Assembly (NCBI RefSeq): GCF_014905555.1
Contig: NZ_BNGS01000001.1
Coordinates: forward strand, 1 to 64,000
Origin: Streptomyces sp. Y2F8-2
GTDB taxonomy: Bacteria > Actinomycetota > Actinomycetes > Streptomycetales > Streptomycetaceae
Reading direction: 5' to 3'
DNA: 64,000 bases
Part shown: positions 8,746 through 17,107 of the stretch, piece by piece
How positions within the stretch are numbered: the first letter of the stretch is position 1
Layout: every line of letters starts with the position of its first letter
The notes under the pieces: generated by a model
Databases searched by the model: none
What the model saw: the letters and a program-made list of their open reading frames with translations, nothing else
What the model was told of the DNA's origin: nothing
Position numbers and translations under genes: made by a program

Positions 8746-9606
8746 TCACAGCTCCTTGCGGAGATCCTCGAGGATCTCCTTCGTGCGTTGTGCAGGGGCG
8801 GCCTGGGCCGCCATGCGGTCCATGACCTCGAGGTGGGTCGCCACCTCGGTGCGCGCGTCCAGGTAGACGGCGCCGGTCAGGTACTCGCTGTAGACCATGT
8901 CCGGCAGTTCTGACATGGCGAACCGGAACAGGACGAAAGGCCCGTAGGTCCCGGGGTGGGGGCCCGAGGAGAACTCCAGCACCTGCAACGTCACATGGGG
9001 CAGTCGCGTGACCTCCAGCAGCCGTTCGACCTGGGCCCGCATGACCGCCGGACCGCCGACCGGGCGGCGCAGCGCGGTCTCGTCCACCAGGGCCCAGATA
9101 CGGGGCGCGTCGTCGCGCGTGAGCAGTTCCTGACGCTGCATGCGCAACGCCACATGACGCTCGATGTCCTCGGGTCTGGTCTGCCCGATGGCGCCCGACT
9201 TCAGGACGCCTCGGGCGTACTCCTCGGTCTGCATGAGGCCGGGTACGAAATGGGGCTCGTACTGGCGGATTAGTGCGGCCGCGCCCTCCAGGCTGACGTA
9301 CATCGAGAACCAGCCCGGAAGAATGTCGTGAAACCGCTGCCACCAGCCCGGCCTGTTGGCCTCCTCGGCCAGTTGGACGTAGGCCTCGGCCTCCTCGTCG
9401 CTCACCCCGTACGCCTTCAGCAGGAGTTGCAGGTAGGGGATTTTGAGGGCGACCTCGGCGGTCTCCATGCGGCGGACGGTGGCGGGTGCGACGCGCAGGA
9501 TACGCGCGGCCTCCTCCCGCTTGAGGCCCGCACGTTCACGCAGGTCCAGCAGGCGTCGACCGAGGACCACCTGACCGACCGTCGGCGCCGAGCGCGGCTC
9601 GCTCAC
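8746..9606 (-). CDS. XRE/HTH regulator with Scr1 (DUF5753) domain
   Basis: 286 residues. A helix-turn-helix lies at about 17-75 (LGRRLLDLRERAGLKREEAARIL, then VRRMETAEVALK). The C-terminal Scr1/DUF5753 domain follows, with PGWFSMYVSLEGAAALIRQYEPHFVPGLMQTEEYAR, the LLTRDDAPRIWALVDETALRRPVGG core and a GTYGPFVLFRF segment. The GTG at 9606 has GGGAGG upstream, and a longer open frame to 9684 lacks similarity. Together with DUF397 downstream and the ATPase gene opposite, it forms the pleiotropic regulatory module typical of Streptomyces. The inverted repeat at 9813-9833 is a candidate target. Confidence 0.92.
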   Translation of the reverse strand: MSEPRSAPTVGQVVLGRRLLDLRERAGLKREEAARILRVAPATVRRMETAEVALKIPYLQLLLKAYGVSDEEAEAYVQLAEEANRPGWWQRFHDILPGWFSMYVSLEGAAALIRQYEPHFVPGLMQTEEYARGVLKSGAIGQTRPEDIERHVALRMQRQELLTRDDAPRIWALVDETALRRPVGGPAVMRAQVERLLEVTRLPHVTLQVLEFSSGPHPGTYGPFVLFRFAMSELPDMVYSEYLTGAVYLDARTEVATHLEVMDRMAAQAAPAQRTKEILEDLRKEL

Positions 9607-9812
9607 CTCGCACCCTCCCGTCCTTTTGGCGCGGACTGCCCAGGCGGCACCGTTCGAATTCTTTCCGCACCGCCGCCCGCACATGTTCGATTGCGGTTCA
9701 CGGACTTTCGACGCGGGCTCCGGACTCTGACGTCCGTATCTCAGACCTCAACCGGCGCCGTTCGGCCTGCCGTTGCGAGCAGTGTGCCATGCCCCTCCTC
9801 GGAGTCACACAG

Positions 9813-9833
9813 CACTCTGCAATTTTCAGAGTG
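9813..9833. promoter_or_regulatory. Inverted repeat in HTH/ATPase intergenic region
   Basis: CACTCTG and CAGAGTG flank an AT-rich 7-base spacer (CAATTTT) in otherwise GC-rich sequence. An outer GAGTCAC/GTGACTC pair partly overlaps it. It lies about 30 bp before the ATPase gene. It could be an operator for the divergent Scr1-type regulator or a promoter element. This is inference from symmetry and position only. Confidence 0.5.
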
Positions 9834-9864
9834 ACTCTTGCCAAGTGTTCATGTCACGGCGATA

Positions 9865-10623
9865 GTGGCAAGCGTGATTCCGCCCGCGTCGTTAGGAACA
9901 GACGCCCCCGCAGACCGGTCCGGCATGGGTGGCGCCTCAGGGCTGCGTCCCGACGCGGCCGCCGAACGCCGGTTCCGCTTCCAGCTGGCCGCGCACCCGG
10001 CCTCCGTGGCGCGGGCCCGGCAGCTGACGCGTGCCCGGCTGGCCGGCTGGGCGGTGTGCGAAGACACGTGCGCCACTGCCGCACTGGTCGTCTCCGAACT
10101 GGTGACCAACGCGATCGTGCACACCGCCGGGGAGCACGTCGTATGTGAACTGCACGACGAGGGCGACCTGGTGCGCATAGGCGTGCGCGACGAGGGTTGC
10201 GCCCCCGGCGAGCCGCGGCCCGCGCGGCAGCGCCCCGAGGAGGAGCACGGGAGGGGATTGCTTCTCGTCGCGGCTCTGTGCCGCTCCTGGGGAGCCCAGG
10301 AGGCGGGGCCCGGGCTGCTGGTCTGGGCGGAACTGGCACGCGAGGCCGACCAGTCGGCGCCCGCCCGAGTCGCCCGCCCGACGCAGCCGTCCCGGGACCT
10401 GTCGTGTTCCGGCGACAGGTCCCGGGCGCGGGAGGAGGCGACGCGGCCCGATCCCGGCAGGGAAGGGGCGATGGCGCGGTCCGACCCGGGCTGGAGCGCC
10501 AAGAAGCCGCCCGCGGAGGGCGGTGCGCGTTTCGATCCCGGCCGGAGTGCCGAGCGGCTCCCCGCGGACGGTCGGGGTTCCGAGATGGAGCCGTCCCTGG
10601 GGACGGGGACCGCATGGGTGTGA
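9865..10623 (+). CDS. ATP-binding (GHKL, RsbW-like) regulatory protein, TTA-containing
   Basis: About 252 residues. The HATPase_c_2 domain occupies roughly 25-150: N-box SELVTNAIVHT, a DEG motif, and G-rich GRGLLLVAALCRSWG. It has no phospho-acceptor histidine domain, so it is a stand-alone anti-sigma/kinase-like ATPase. The C-terminal 100 residues are low-complexity and repetitive, with DPGR/DPGW and SAKKPP/SAERLP segments. A TTA leucine codon lies at 9892-9894. In Streptomyces this makes translation depend on the bldA tRNA. The start is uncertain: GTG 9865, GTG 9874 or TTG 9838, none with a good ribosome site, and leaderless translation is possible. Confidence 0.8.
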   Translation: MASVIPPASLGTDAPADRSGMGGASGLRPDAAAERRFRFQLAAHPASVARARQLTRARLAGWAVCEDTCATAALVVSELVTNAIVHTAGEHVVCELHDEGDLVRIGVRDEGCAPGEPRPARQRPEEEHGRGLLLVAALCRSWGAQEAGPGLLVWAELAREADQSAPARVARPTQPSRDLSCSGDRSRAREEATRPDPGREGAMARSDPGWSAKKPPAEGGARFDPGRSAERLPADGRGSEMEPSLGTGTAWV

Positions 10624-11072
10624 GGGGGACGCAGACCGCGGGCCCTGGGGTCACCCGGGTCCTGAGCCTGGACTCGCTGGCCCGTCTCGACCGGGCGCGC
10701 CGGGCGTCCGGCGCGGCGTCCAGCCGGCTCCCTCTGCCCGACGGCATGACCGTGCCGCTCGGCTGCGACGCGGTGGCCGTGCCCGCCCGCTACGGGCCCT
10801 TGGTGCTGCCCAGACTGCCGCGGCTTGGCTGTGTGTACGCCGACCGGGCCGACTGGTGGTGGATCGTACCGTCCGACTCCGACGTCGCCCTGGACTGGCC
10901 GGCACCCGCCCGATACGCCCGCGGCGCGCTCGTCCCGGACGCGGAGAGCGTCCCCGAGCTCATCCGCCGCACCGACGACAGCGTGCCGTACACCCCGCCG
11001 ATCCCCTTGTATCTGGCGCTGTGCCGGGTCACGGGCGCCACTCCGGCATGGGCACGCCCGATCAACGCGTGA
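10614..11072 (+). CDS. Hypothetical protein coupled to the ATPase gene
   Basis: 152 residues. It starts at an ATG inside the last codons of the upstream gene (10-bp overlap), so the two are translationally coupled. I do not recognise a domain. Visible features are LPDGMTVPLGCDAVAVPARYG, a WWWIVPSDSDVALDWP segment, and a Pro-rich C-terminus YTPPIPLYLALCRVTGATP. No signal peptide or membrane helix is seen. Proteins of this kind often follow Scr1-linked ATPases in Streptomyces. A shared regulatory role is only inferred from the coupling. Confidence 0.75.
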   Translation: MGVRGTQTAGPGVTRVLSLDSLARLDRARRASGAASSRLPLPDGMTVPLGCDAVAVPARYGPLVLPRLPRLGCVYADRADWWWIVPSDSDVALDWPAPARYARGALVPDAESVPELIRRTDDSVPYTPPIPLYLALCRVTGATPAWARPINA

Positions 11073-11289
11073 CCGTACGGCCGCCCCATGTCATGGGGCC
11101 GCGCGCGTAACGGCATGACGCACGCACACGTGCCTTGCGAACGCCCGCAAGGTGTCCCCTGACGGTTGCAGGCGCCACTGACGCTTGCAGGCGTGCCGCT
11201 GACGACTGAGACGTGTCTTTGAGGGCTGCGGCGTGCCGCCCATGACTGCGTCGCGTACGCGCCCCTGCCGTACCCGACCGGTGCAGCGG

Positions 11290-11463
11290 TCACTCGGCGG
11301 CGTCGGCCCCTCGCACGACCACCAGGAACGCGTCCGTCATGAGGTCCATCACGACCTCCGCGGGCTGCCCCTCCACGCGCCGCGCCTGCGCGAACTCCTC
11401 CGCGGGCCACGAGCCCCGCGGCCCGCCGGCGGGAAAGCGCGCCAGCACTGTTCGCCCGTTCAC
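11290..11463 (-). CDS. Small conserved hypothetical protein
   Basis: 57 residues starting NGRTVLARFPAGG and ending in a FLVVVRG strand. I chose the GTG at 11463 because AAGGAGGT, a near-perfect ribosome site, lies six bases upstream. The longer frame to 11505 lacks one. It is soluble and not recognisable as a characterised family, although similar small proteins are common in Streptomyces as I remember them. The 230 bp upstream of it hold nothing I can name. Confidence 0.65.
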   Translation of the reverse strand: MNGRTVLARFPAGGPRGSWPAEEFAQARRVEGQPAEVVMDLMTDAFLVVVRGADAAE

Positions 11464-11692
11464 CCTGTACCTCCTTGCAACGCCGTGTCTCGGCGAGCCG
11501 ATCACGGTCGACTCCTAGAGTTAAACGCTGAGCTTGGGTGAACGGCGCATTAAGTGACGCTACTGAGACGCATTTGACACGCGGCCAATGCGAGATCGGG
11601 GCGAATTCACCGGACAGCCCGATTTGCCAGAGGCTCGGACCTGCCGCGCGTGGGCCGCGACCGCAGGGGCGCCACGGCCGCGATGGCTTGCG

Positions 11693-13558
11693 CTACACGG
11701 CCAAGGGCAGCCGCGGGGTCTCCTCCGTGCCCAGTCCGGCATGCGCACGGTGCTCGGCGAGTTCGTCGAGCAATTCGGCGAGCCGTTGGCGGTGCCGGGG
11801 CGTGAGGCGCCCGCTGTCATCCAGGTGCACGGCACAGGCGGTGGTGGTGTCGACGAGTCGTTCGAGTGTCGCGGCCACCTCGTCGGTGCCCTCGGTGTGG
11901 CGGGCGAGAGCGGGATGCTCGGCGGCGGCGAGGTCGATCGCAAGGCGGGCCTCGGCGAGCGCGCGGTAGGCCTCGCGGCGCAGCGCCCAGCGCCCGGCCC
12001 GGTCGTCCTCCCGGGTCAGGACGTGCGCGAGGTAGGCGTGTGCCGCGTCCACCGCGCGTACCAGCCGGGCCCGTACGGTGCCGCCGCGCTGCCCCGGTGC
12101 CGGCAGATGCCCGACGAGCAGCACGATCCCGCAGGCCAACAGCGTCTCCCCGATACGGCTCCAGGAGGCCTGGGACTCGCCGCCGACCATGACCAGGGCG
12201 AGGACGAGGACCGTGACGACCGCGGTCTGCGCGGCGAAGTGCCGTGTGGCGACCGGGATGAGCGCCCCGCACAGCGCCACGATCGTGACGAGGCCCGCGG
12301 GCCGGGGCACGACGGCGGCGAGGGCGGCGAAGGCGACGGCACCCAGCACCGTCCCGGCCGCCCGGCACAGCACACGGGAGACCAACGGCCCGAGGTCGGG
12401 CTTGACGAGGAAGACGGCGGTGGCGGGCATCCAGTACCAGTGGGTGTGGTGCCCATACCAGTGGGTGTGATGCAGGGCCTGCGCGATGGCGGCGCTGGCG
12501 CCGAAGCTGAGGGCGACGCGGAGTCCGTACTCGCGTCCCCCGGCGCCCAGGACGGTGCGCAGCACGGAGGCGGCGGTACGGCGCCGGGCGTGCAGGCCGT
12601 GTCCGTCGCCGCCTCGGTCGAAAGTGTCGGCGGCGTGCAGGAGAGCGTCGTCGAGGGCGCGCAGCGCGGGGGCGGTGCGGGTCGGCGCGGGCAGCGGTCC
12701 GGTGTGCGTGTTGCCGCGTACGGCGGCAGCGAGGCGGCGCGGCCCCTGCGCTGCCCGTGCGGGAACGGAGTCCCCGGCCCAGGCGAGCGCGGTGGCGGCC
12801 TCGGCGAGAGGGAGAGCGGCGGCGTACTGCGCGTGCAGGCGCCGTTCGGCGGAGGACGACGCGCACCGCCGCAGCCGGGGCCCGGCGAGGGCGTCCTGGG
12901 CGTGGTCGAGGGCGGCGGTCAGGGCCGCCCTCCGCGCGGTGGCGTCCGCAGTGGCGGTGGCGAGGAGCAGGTCGGCGATGGCGTCGTACACCCCGGCGAC
13001 GGCGTCGCGTTCCCCGTCGAAGCGGTAGTCGCCGGTGGTCGCGCCGGGCGTCGGCAGCACCAGGCGCAGCGCGAGCAACCAGCCGGCCCCGGCGAGGAAG
13101 GCGAGGGCCCGCTGCCAGCCGCTCTCGGGCAGCGGCATCCCGGCACCGATGGCCGCGCCGACGAGCAGTTGCGTACCGGCCCCGGAGGCGACGGGCCCTA
13201 TGGCGCTGACGGCTCCGGCGACGAGTCCGAGGACGGTGAGCACGAGAGTGAGGAGGACGGCTTCGGTGTGCTGTCCGGCATACGTCCCGGCGAGCAGCCC
13301 GCCGGCCCCCGCGAGCGCGGGCGCCCCGAGCCGCTGCACGGAGGCCCGCCGGCTGCCGGGCCGGTCGTTGATCCCGGCGAGCATGGCCCCGAGGGCGGCG
13401 AGGACACCGGCCGACGTACGCCCGACGAGCAGGGCGGCCGACAGCAGCGGTCCCGCGGCGAGCGCCCCCCGGGCGACGGCACTCCAGGGCACGGGACCAC
13501 GCTGGGCACGCAGGGCGTGGGCGAGCCAGGGCGGCAGGGCGAACACGGGACGCGACAC
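11693..13558 (-). CDS. FUSC family integral membrane protein
   Basis: 621 residues with two blocks of about six membrane helices: about 30-175 and 370-510. A long soluble Arg/Ala-rich region separates them, and there is a soluble C-terminal helical domain. This is the fusaric-acid-resistance/aromatic-acid-exporter (FUSC) plan. The conserved second block contains MPATAVFLVKPDLGPLVSRVL and VVTVLVLALVMVGG. Transported substrates are unknown. The GTG at 13558 follows AGGAG. At the entry to the second block, the sequence HHTHWYG-HHTHWYW reveals a 21-bp in-frame tandem duplication (12435-12476). Confidence 0.85.
   Translation of the reverse strand: MSRPVFALPPWLAHALRAQRGPVPWSAVARGALAAGPLLSAALLVGRTSAGVLAALGAMLAGINDRPGSRRASVQRLGAPALAGAGGLLAGTYAGQHTEAVLLTLVLTVLGLVAGAVSAIGPVASGAGTQLLVGAAIGAGMPLPESGWQRALAFLAGAGWLLALRLVLPTPGATTGDYRFDGERDAVAGVYDAIADLLLATATADATARRAALTAALDHAQDALAGPRLRRCASSSAERRLHAQYAAALPLAEAATALAWAGDSVPARAAQGPRRLAAAVRGNTHTGPLPAPTRTAPALRALDDALLHAADTFDRGGDGHGLHARRRTAASVLRTVLGAGGREYGLRVALSFGASAAIAQALHHTHWYGHHTHWYWMPATAVFLVKPDLGPLVSRVLCRAAGTVLGAVAFAALAAVVPRPAGLVTIVALCGALIPVATRHFAAQTAVVTVLVLALVMVGGESQASWSRIGETLLACGIVLLVGHLPAPGQRGGTVRARLVRAVDAAHAYLAHVLTREDDRAGRWALRREAYRALAEARLAIDLAAAEHPALARHTEGTDEVAATLERLVDTTTACAVHLDDSGRLTPRHRQRLAELLDELAEHRAHAGLGTEETPRLPLAV
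12435..12476. repeat. 21-bp in-frame tandem duplication in FUSC gene
   Basis: Two adjacent 21-bp units beginning TACCAGTGGGTGTG add seven residues (HHTHWYG) before a conserved HHTHWYW in the membrane-block entry. The units differ at four positions, so the duplication is not brand new. Confidence 0.8.
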
Positions 13559-13737
13559 AGGGCTCCTGTCCGGACGAGGGCGGGGATGTGCCTTCGGGCG
13601 ACGGTGGCCGGGCGGTGTGGGGTCCACGGTAGGGCGTGTTCTTGGAGCGAAGAGGACGTGAGCGTTTCAGCGGTGTGAAAGGGCGGGCGGGGGGCGTGTT
13701 CTTTATGAACGCAACCCCACGCCGCCAAGATCGTCGC

Positions 13738-14517
13738 TCACGCCCGGATGAGTGCCTCTGCAGCAGCGACCGACCGGGTCAACGACTCCGGGTCCGGGCC
13801 CAGGCCCGCGATGATGTCGTCAGCCGCTCTGAGTCCTGCACGCTCCAGCAGTCGTTTTTCGTTGGTCACCCATTCCCCGCGCGCAGCGAGAACGGCATGT
13901 GCCGCTTGGGCGGTTGCCACCGCGATGGCACCGGCGACCTCCGTCCGCCGTCCGGCCGGGGCGTGGTTGGCCTTGGCGTATGCGAGCGTCGCTCGTGCGG
14001 TGCCGAGCCATCGCGCGGGCGCGCTCGTGCGCAGCTTCTCCGGGTAGCGGGCGGGGCGTGGGATCGCTCCGCGCAGGACTCGGTTGACGGCCAGTTCGGC
14101 GACCAGCAGGTACGTCGGGATTCCGGCCAGATGGAACAGCAGCGGCTCGACCTGGAACCGCCCCTCTTCCGCCTCCGTGAGAACGCGGTCGACAACGTCC
14201 AGGTCCCGGTAATGGACGTCCACGCGGCGGCCCTCGATCGTCAGCCAGGCACCGCCGTTGAAGACGCCGCCGCCCCAGCCGCCGATCTCCGAGACCTCGC
14301 CCTCCCAGCCGACGGACCGAAGGTCGTCCGGGTCGAAGGGGCCCCGGTAGTAGACGGCCAGATCCCAGTCGCTGGCCGGCGTGTGGATGCCCTGGGCGCG
14401 AGAGCCGCCGAGGGCGACGGCACGGACCGCGGGGAGGGCGGCCAGGCGGTCCGTCACGGCGTCGAGGAACGTGTCGTCGTCGGTCACCGTCTGCGTCACC
14501 GAGGCGTTCCCGTTCAC
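13738..14517 (-). CDS. Nucleotidyltransferase-domain protein
   Basis: 259 residues. The N-terminal pol-beta-type nucleotidyltransferase motif is AVALGGSRAQGIHTPASDWDLAVYY (about 34-58). GGSR and the DxD-like SDWD supply the phosphate and metal ligands, and VDVHYRDLDVV provides the third acidic strand. The C-terminal helical part resembles kanamycin-nucleotidyltransferase-type or MNT/HEPN-like accessory domains. It may adenylylate a small molecule or protein, and the target is unknown. The GTG at 14517 has AAGGGGA upstream. Confidence 0.8.
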   Translation of the reverse strand: MNGNASVTQTVTDDDTFLDAVTDRLAALPAVRAVALGGSRAQGIHTPASDWDLAVYYRGPFDPDDLRSVGWEGEVSEIGGWGGGVFNGGAWLTIEGRRVDVHYRDLDVVDRVLTEAEEGRFQVEPLLFHLAGIPTYLLVAELAVNRVLRGAIPRPARYPEKLRTSAPARWLGTARATLAYAKANHAPAGRRTEVAGAIAVATAQAAHAVLAARGEWVTNEKRLLERAGLRAADDIIAGLGPDPESLTRSVAAAEALIRA

Positions 14518-14627
14518 CTGGTCCCCTTCCTCGCAGGTACGACGCCCGCAGGTACGCCCACGGTAGTCCGGCGCGAGCGGTACGTCGCCGGGATTTCGAG
14601 CGGTTGCGGTGACGGGACCGTTCCGCC

Positions 14628-15338
14628 TCACCCCCGCCCCCACACCCTCCGTTTCGGCAGTGGCTTCGCCCAGCTGCCCGCCCGACTCGTCGACAGGCCC
14701 AGGGAGACCAGGGACTCAGCGAGCTTCACCGCCGCGGCCACCCCGTCGACCACCGGAAGCCCCAGCTTCTCCCCCACCGCCCGCTGCAGCCCGGTCATCC
14801 CGGCGCAGCCCAGGACCAGGACCTCGGCGCCGGCCGCGCGGGCCCGTTCGGCGGCGGTCACGAAGGCCTCCTCGGTGCGGGCCGTGTCGCCGAGGTCGAG
14901 GACGCCGATGCCGGTGCCGACCACGGCGGCGCAGTTCTGCAGGACGCCCGCCGTGTACAAACTGTCCTCGATCTGCCCGCACGAGCGTTCCAAGGTGGTG
15001 ACGACCCCGAACCGCCGCCCGAGCAGGCACGCCAGGTGCGCCGCGGCTTCGGTGATGTCGACGACCGGCACGTCCAGCAGTTCCCGCGCGCCCTCGCGTC
15101 CGTGCTCTCCGAAGCCCGCCATGACGACGGCGTCGTACGGGCCCTCGTAGGTGCGCAGTGCGTCGAGGACGGCGGCGGCCGAGAGATAGCTGTCGAGCCA
15201 GCCCTCCGCGGACTCGGGCCCCCACAAGGGGGTCAGTCCGGTCACGGCGGTGCCCGGGCCGGCGGCGGCCCGGGCACCACGGAGGATCTCCTCGGTCATC
15301 TCCTGCGTGGTGTTGCAGTTGGTGACGACGATCCGCAC
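14628..15338 (-). CDS. Asp/Glu/hydantoin racemase family protein
   Basis: 236 residues. Both catalytic thiols of the family are present: Cys in VTNCNTTQEMT is a non-catalytic N-terminal residue. The catalytic pair is likely Cys in FGVVTTLERSCGQIEDS (general region 115-125) and Cys in EVLVLGCAGMTGL (about 188-198). MAGFGEHGREGARELLDVPVVDITEAA is typical of hydantoin/allantoin racemases. It begins with GTG two bases after the stop of the NCS1 permease, so the two form an operon for hydantoin or allantoin uptake and racemisation. Divergent GntR is the probable regulator. Confidence 0.85.
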   Translation of the reverse strand: MRIVVTNCNTTQEMTEEILRGARAAAGPGTAVTGLTPLWGPESAEGWLDSYLSAAAVLDALRTYEGPYDAVVMAGFGEHGREGARELLDVPVVDITEAAAHLACLLGRRFGVVTTLERSCGQIEDSLYTAGVLQNCAAVVGTGIGVLDLGDTARTEEAFVTAAERARAAGAEVLVLGCAGMTGLQRAVGEKLGLPVVDGVAAAVKLAESLVSLGLSTSRAGSWAKPLPKRRVWGRG

Positions 15339-15340
15339 GC

Positions 15341-16819
15341 TCAGCCCTCCACGACGGCGGCGGCCGGAGCGACGGCCGGAGCCGAGCGCTCGGATCGGCA
15401 CAGCACCAGGTACAGCGCCGCGGACAGCGCGGTCCCGATGAACCACGAGTACGGGGCCACCGCGCTGAAGTCCTTGACCAGCGCAAGCACCGCCGCGACC
15501 GCCGCCGAGGGCAGGAACGCCCACAGCGCCTTGGGGTTGACCCCCTTGCGGTAGTGGTAGCGGGACCCGGGTTCGGCGCTGAAGAGCTGGTCGACGTCGA
15601 TGCGGCCGCGCTTCACCCAGTAGTAGTCGAGCATGATCACACCGAACAGCGGGCCGAGGAAGGCGCCGAGGCCGCCGAGGAAGTAGTTGACGACGGTGGG
15701 GTTGGAGAAGAGGTTCCAGGGGGTGACGACCAGCGCGGCGACCGTGCTGATCATGCCGCCGACCTTGAAGCTGATCTTCTGCGGCCAGACGTTCGCCAGG
15801 TCGTAGGCGGGTGAGACGAAGTTGGCGACGATGTTGACGCCCATGGTGGCGACGGCGAAGGTGAAGGCCGCCAGCACCAGCACCCAGGTGTTGCCGATCT
15901 TCGCGACGAGCATCGCCGGATCGGTGATGGCCTCGCCGAACACCTTGATGGAACCGGCCGTGACGATGACCGACACGATCACGAAGGCCGTGGAGTTGAC
16001 CGGCAGACCCCAGAAGTTGCCGCGCTTGACGGTTGTGTAGCCGGGAGCGAAGCGGGAGAAGTCGCAGAAGTTCAGCATCAGGGTGCCGTAGGTGGCGAGG
16101 ATGAGCCCGACGGCGCCGAACCACTGCCGCCACTGCTCGCCCACGGATACCGGGTGAGGCGTGGAGGTGAGCGAGATGCTCCAGTCGGCCTTCGCGAGGA
16201 TCCAGACCGCCAGCGCGATCATCACCAGCCAGATGGCGGGACCGCAGAAGTCCTGGAACTTCCGTACCGACTCCATGCCCTGGCTGATGATCAGCGCCTG
16301 GATCAGCCACAGGGCGACGAACGACGTCCAGCCGAGCGCGTTGAGGCCGAGGAAGGAGTGGTGGGTCCACGACGTCAGGCCCGGCCAGGCGGCGAGCAGC
16401 ATGACGTTGACGGCGACGGACGCGAGGTAGGTCTGGATGCCGTACCACATGATGGCGATCACGGCCCTGATCAGGGCGGGGATATTGGCGCCCCAGACCC
16501 CGAAGCTGATCCGGCTGACTACGGGGAACGGGACCCCGTGCCGCTGGCCGATCCTGCCCATCATGTTCATCCCGAGGTAGATGAGGACGAAGCCGACGAG
16601 CAGGGAGGTGAAGATCTGCCAGACGTTCATGCCGAGGACCAGCAGGCCGGCGGCGAAGGTGTAGTTGCCGAGGTTGTGGACGTCGGACATCCACATGGCG
16701 AACAGGTCGAAGACCTTCCACTTGCGCTCGGCGGCGGGTGCGAGGTCTTCGTTGGTGAGGCGGGGGTCGGGGACGAACGCTGGGACGCCGGTGGCTTCGG
16801 CGCGGTCGGCGAGGGACAC
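15341..16819 (-). CDS. NCS1 family hydantoin/allantoin/nucleobase permease
   Basis: 492 residues with 12 predicted membrane helices. NCS1 (Mhp1/PucI-like) signatures are visible: KWKVFDLFAMWMSDVHNLGNYTFAAG near the N-terminus, GVPFPVVSRISFGVWGANIPAL, WYGIQTYLAS, and DFSRFAPGYTTVKRGNFWGLP. It imports hydantoins, allantoin or related heterocycles by Na+ or H+ symport. The GTG at 16819 has GGAGG four bases upstream. It is first gene of the two-gene operon with the racemase and is divergent from a GntR regulator. Confidence 0.9.
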   Translation of the reverse strand: MSLADRAEATGVPAFVPDPRLTNEDLAPAAERKWKVFDLFAMWMSDVHNLGNYTFAAGLLVLGMNVWQIFTSLLVGFVLIYLGMNMMGRIGQRHGVPFPVVSRISFGVWGANIPALIRAVIAIMWYGIQTYLASVAVNVMLLAAWPGLTSWTHHSFLGLNALGWTSFVALWLIQALIISQGMESVRKFQDFCGPAIWLVMIALAVWILAKADWSISLTSTPHPVSVGEQWRQWFGAVGLILATYGTLMLNFCDFSRFAPGYTTVKRGNFWGLPVNSTAFVIVSVIVTAGSIKVFGEAITDPAMLVAKIGNTWVLVLAAFTFAVATMGVNIVANFVSPAYDLANVWPQKISFKVGGMISTVAALVVTPWNLFSNPTVVNYFLGGLGAFLGPLFGVIMLDYYWVKRGRIDVDQLFSAEPGSRYHYRKGVNPKALWAFLPSAAVAAVLALVKDFSAVAPYSWFIGTALSAALYLVLCRSERSAPAVAPAAAVVEG

Positions 16820-16900
16820 GGGGCCTCCATGGGCGAGGGGACGGAGGGGCCTTTCAGTACGATCCGTGCGGGTCGATGGCGGGGAGGGGACGTCCGGATG

Positions 16901-16974
16901 GGGGCCGGATGCCGGTGCGGTCCGGGTGGGGGCCGGATGCCGGTGCGGTCCGGGTGGGGTCCGGGTGCCGGTGC
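16901..16974. repeat. 28-bp tandem repeat in permease/GntR spacer
   Basis: Two exact units beginning GGGGCCGGATGCCGGTGCGG, then a shorter degenerate third. It lies in the permease 5' region and has no known function. Confidence 0.85.
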
Positions 16975-17000
16975 TTCTCGAGCAGGAACCAAGGCGGGGT

Positions 17001-17016
17001 GTTTGGTATACCAAAC
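17001..17016. promoter_or_regulatory. Perfect 16-bp palindrome, likely GntR operator
   Basis: GTTTGGTATACCAAAC is fully self-complementary. FadR-subfamily GntR regulators commonly recognise TGGTATACCA-type sites. It sits in the divergent region, 91 bp before the GntR start and 182 bp before the permease start, so it could control both directions. Confidence 0.75.
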
Positions 17017-17107
17017 TGCCGTCATGGTCTCGCCGTCAACCGTTCCGACCGATGTCCGTCCTGTTACACCTCCGTAAAACACCCTCCGAGTCCGCGAAGA
17101 TGACCCC

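Noticed and set aside
11588-13678. 696-codon plus-strand frame opposite the FUSC gene
   Set aside because: Low-complexity Gly/Arg/Glu composition, no start signal, and the opposite strand encodes a recognisable membrane protein.
13622-13712. Repeated GGCGTGTTCTT near the FUSC 5' region
   Set aside because: Two short direct copies about 75 bp apart; too short and poorly placed to call an operator.
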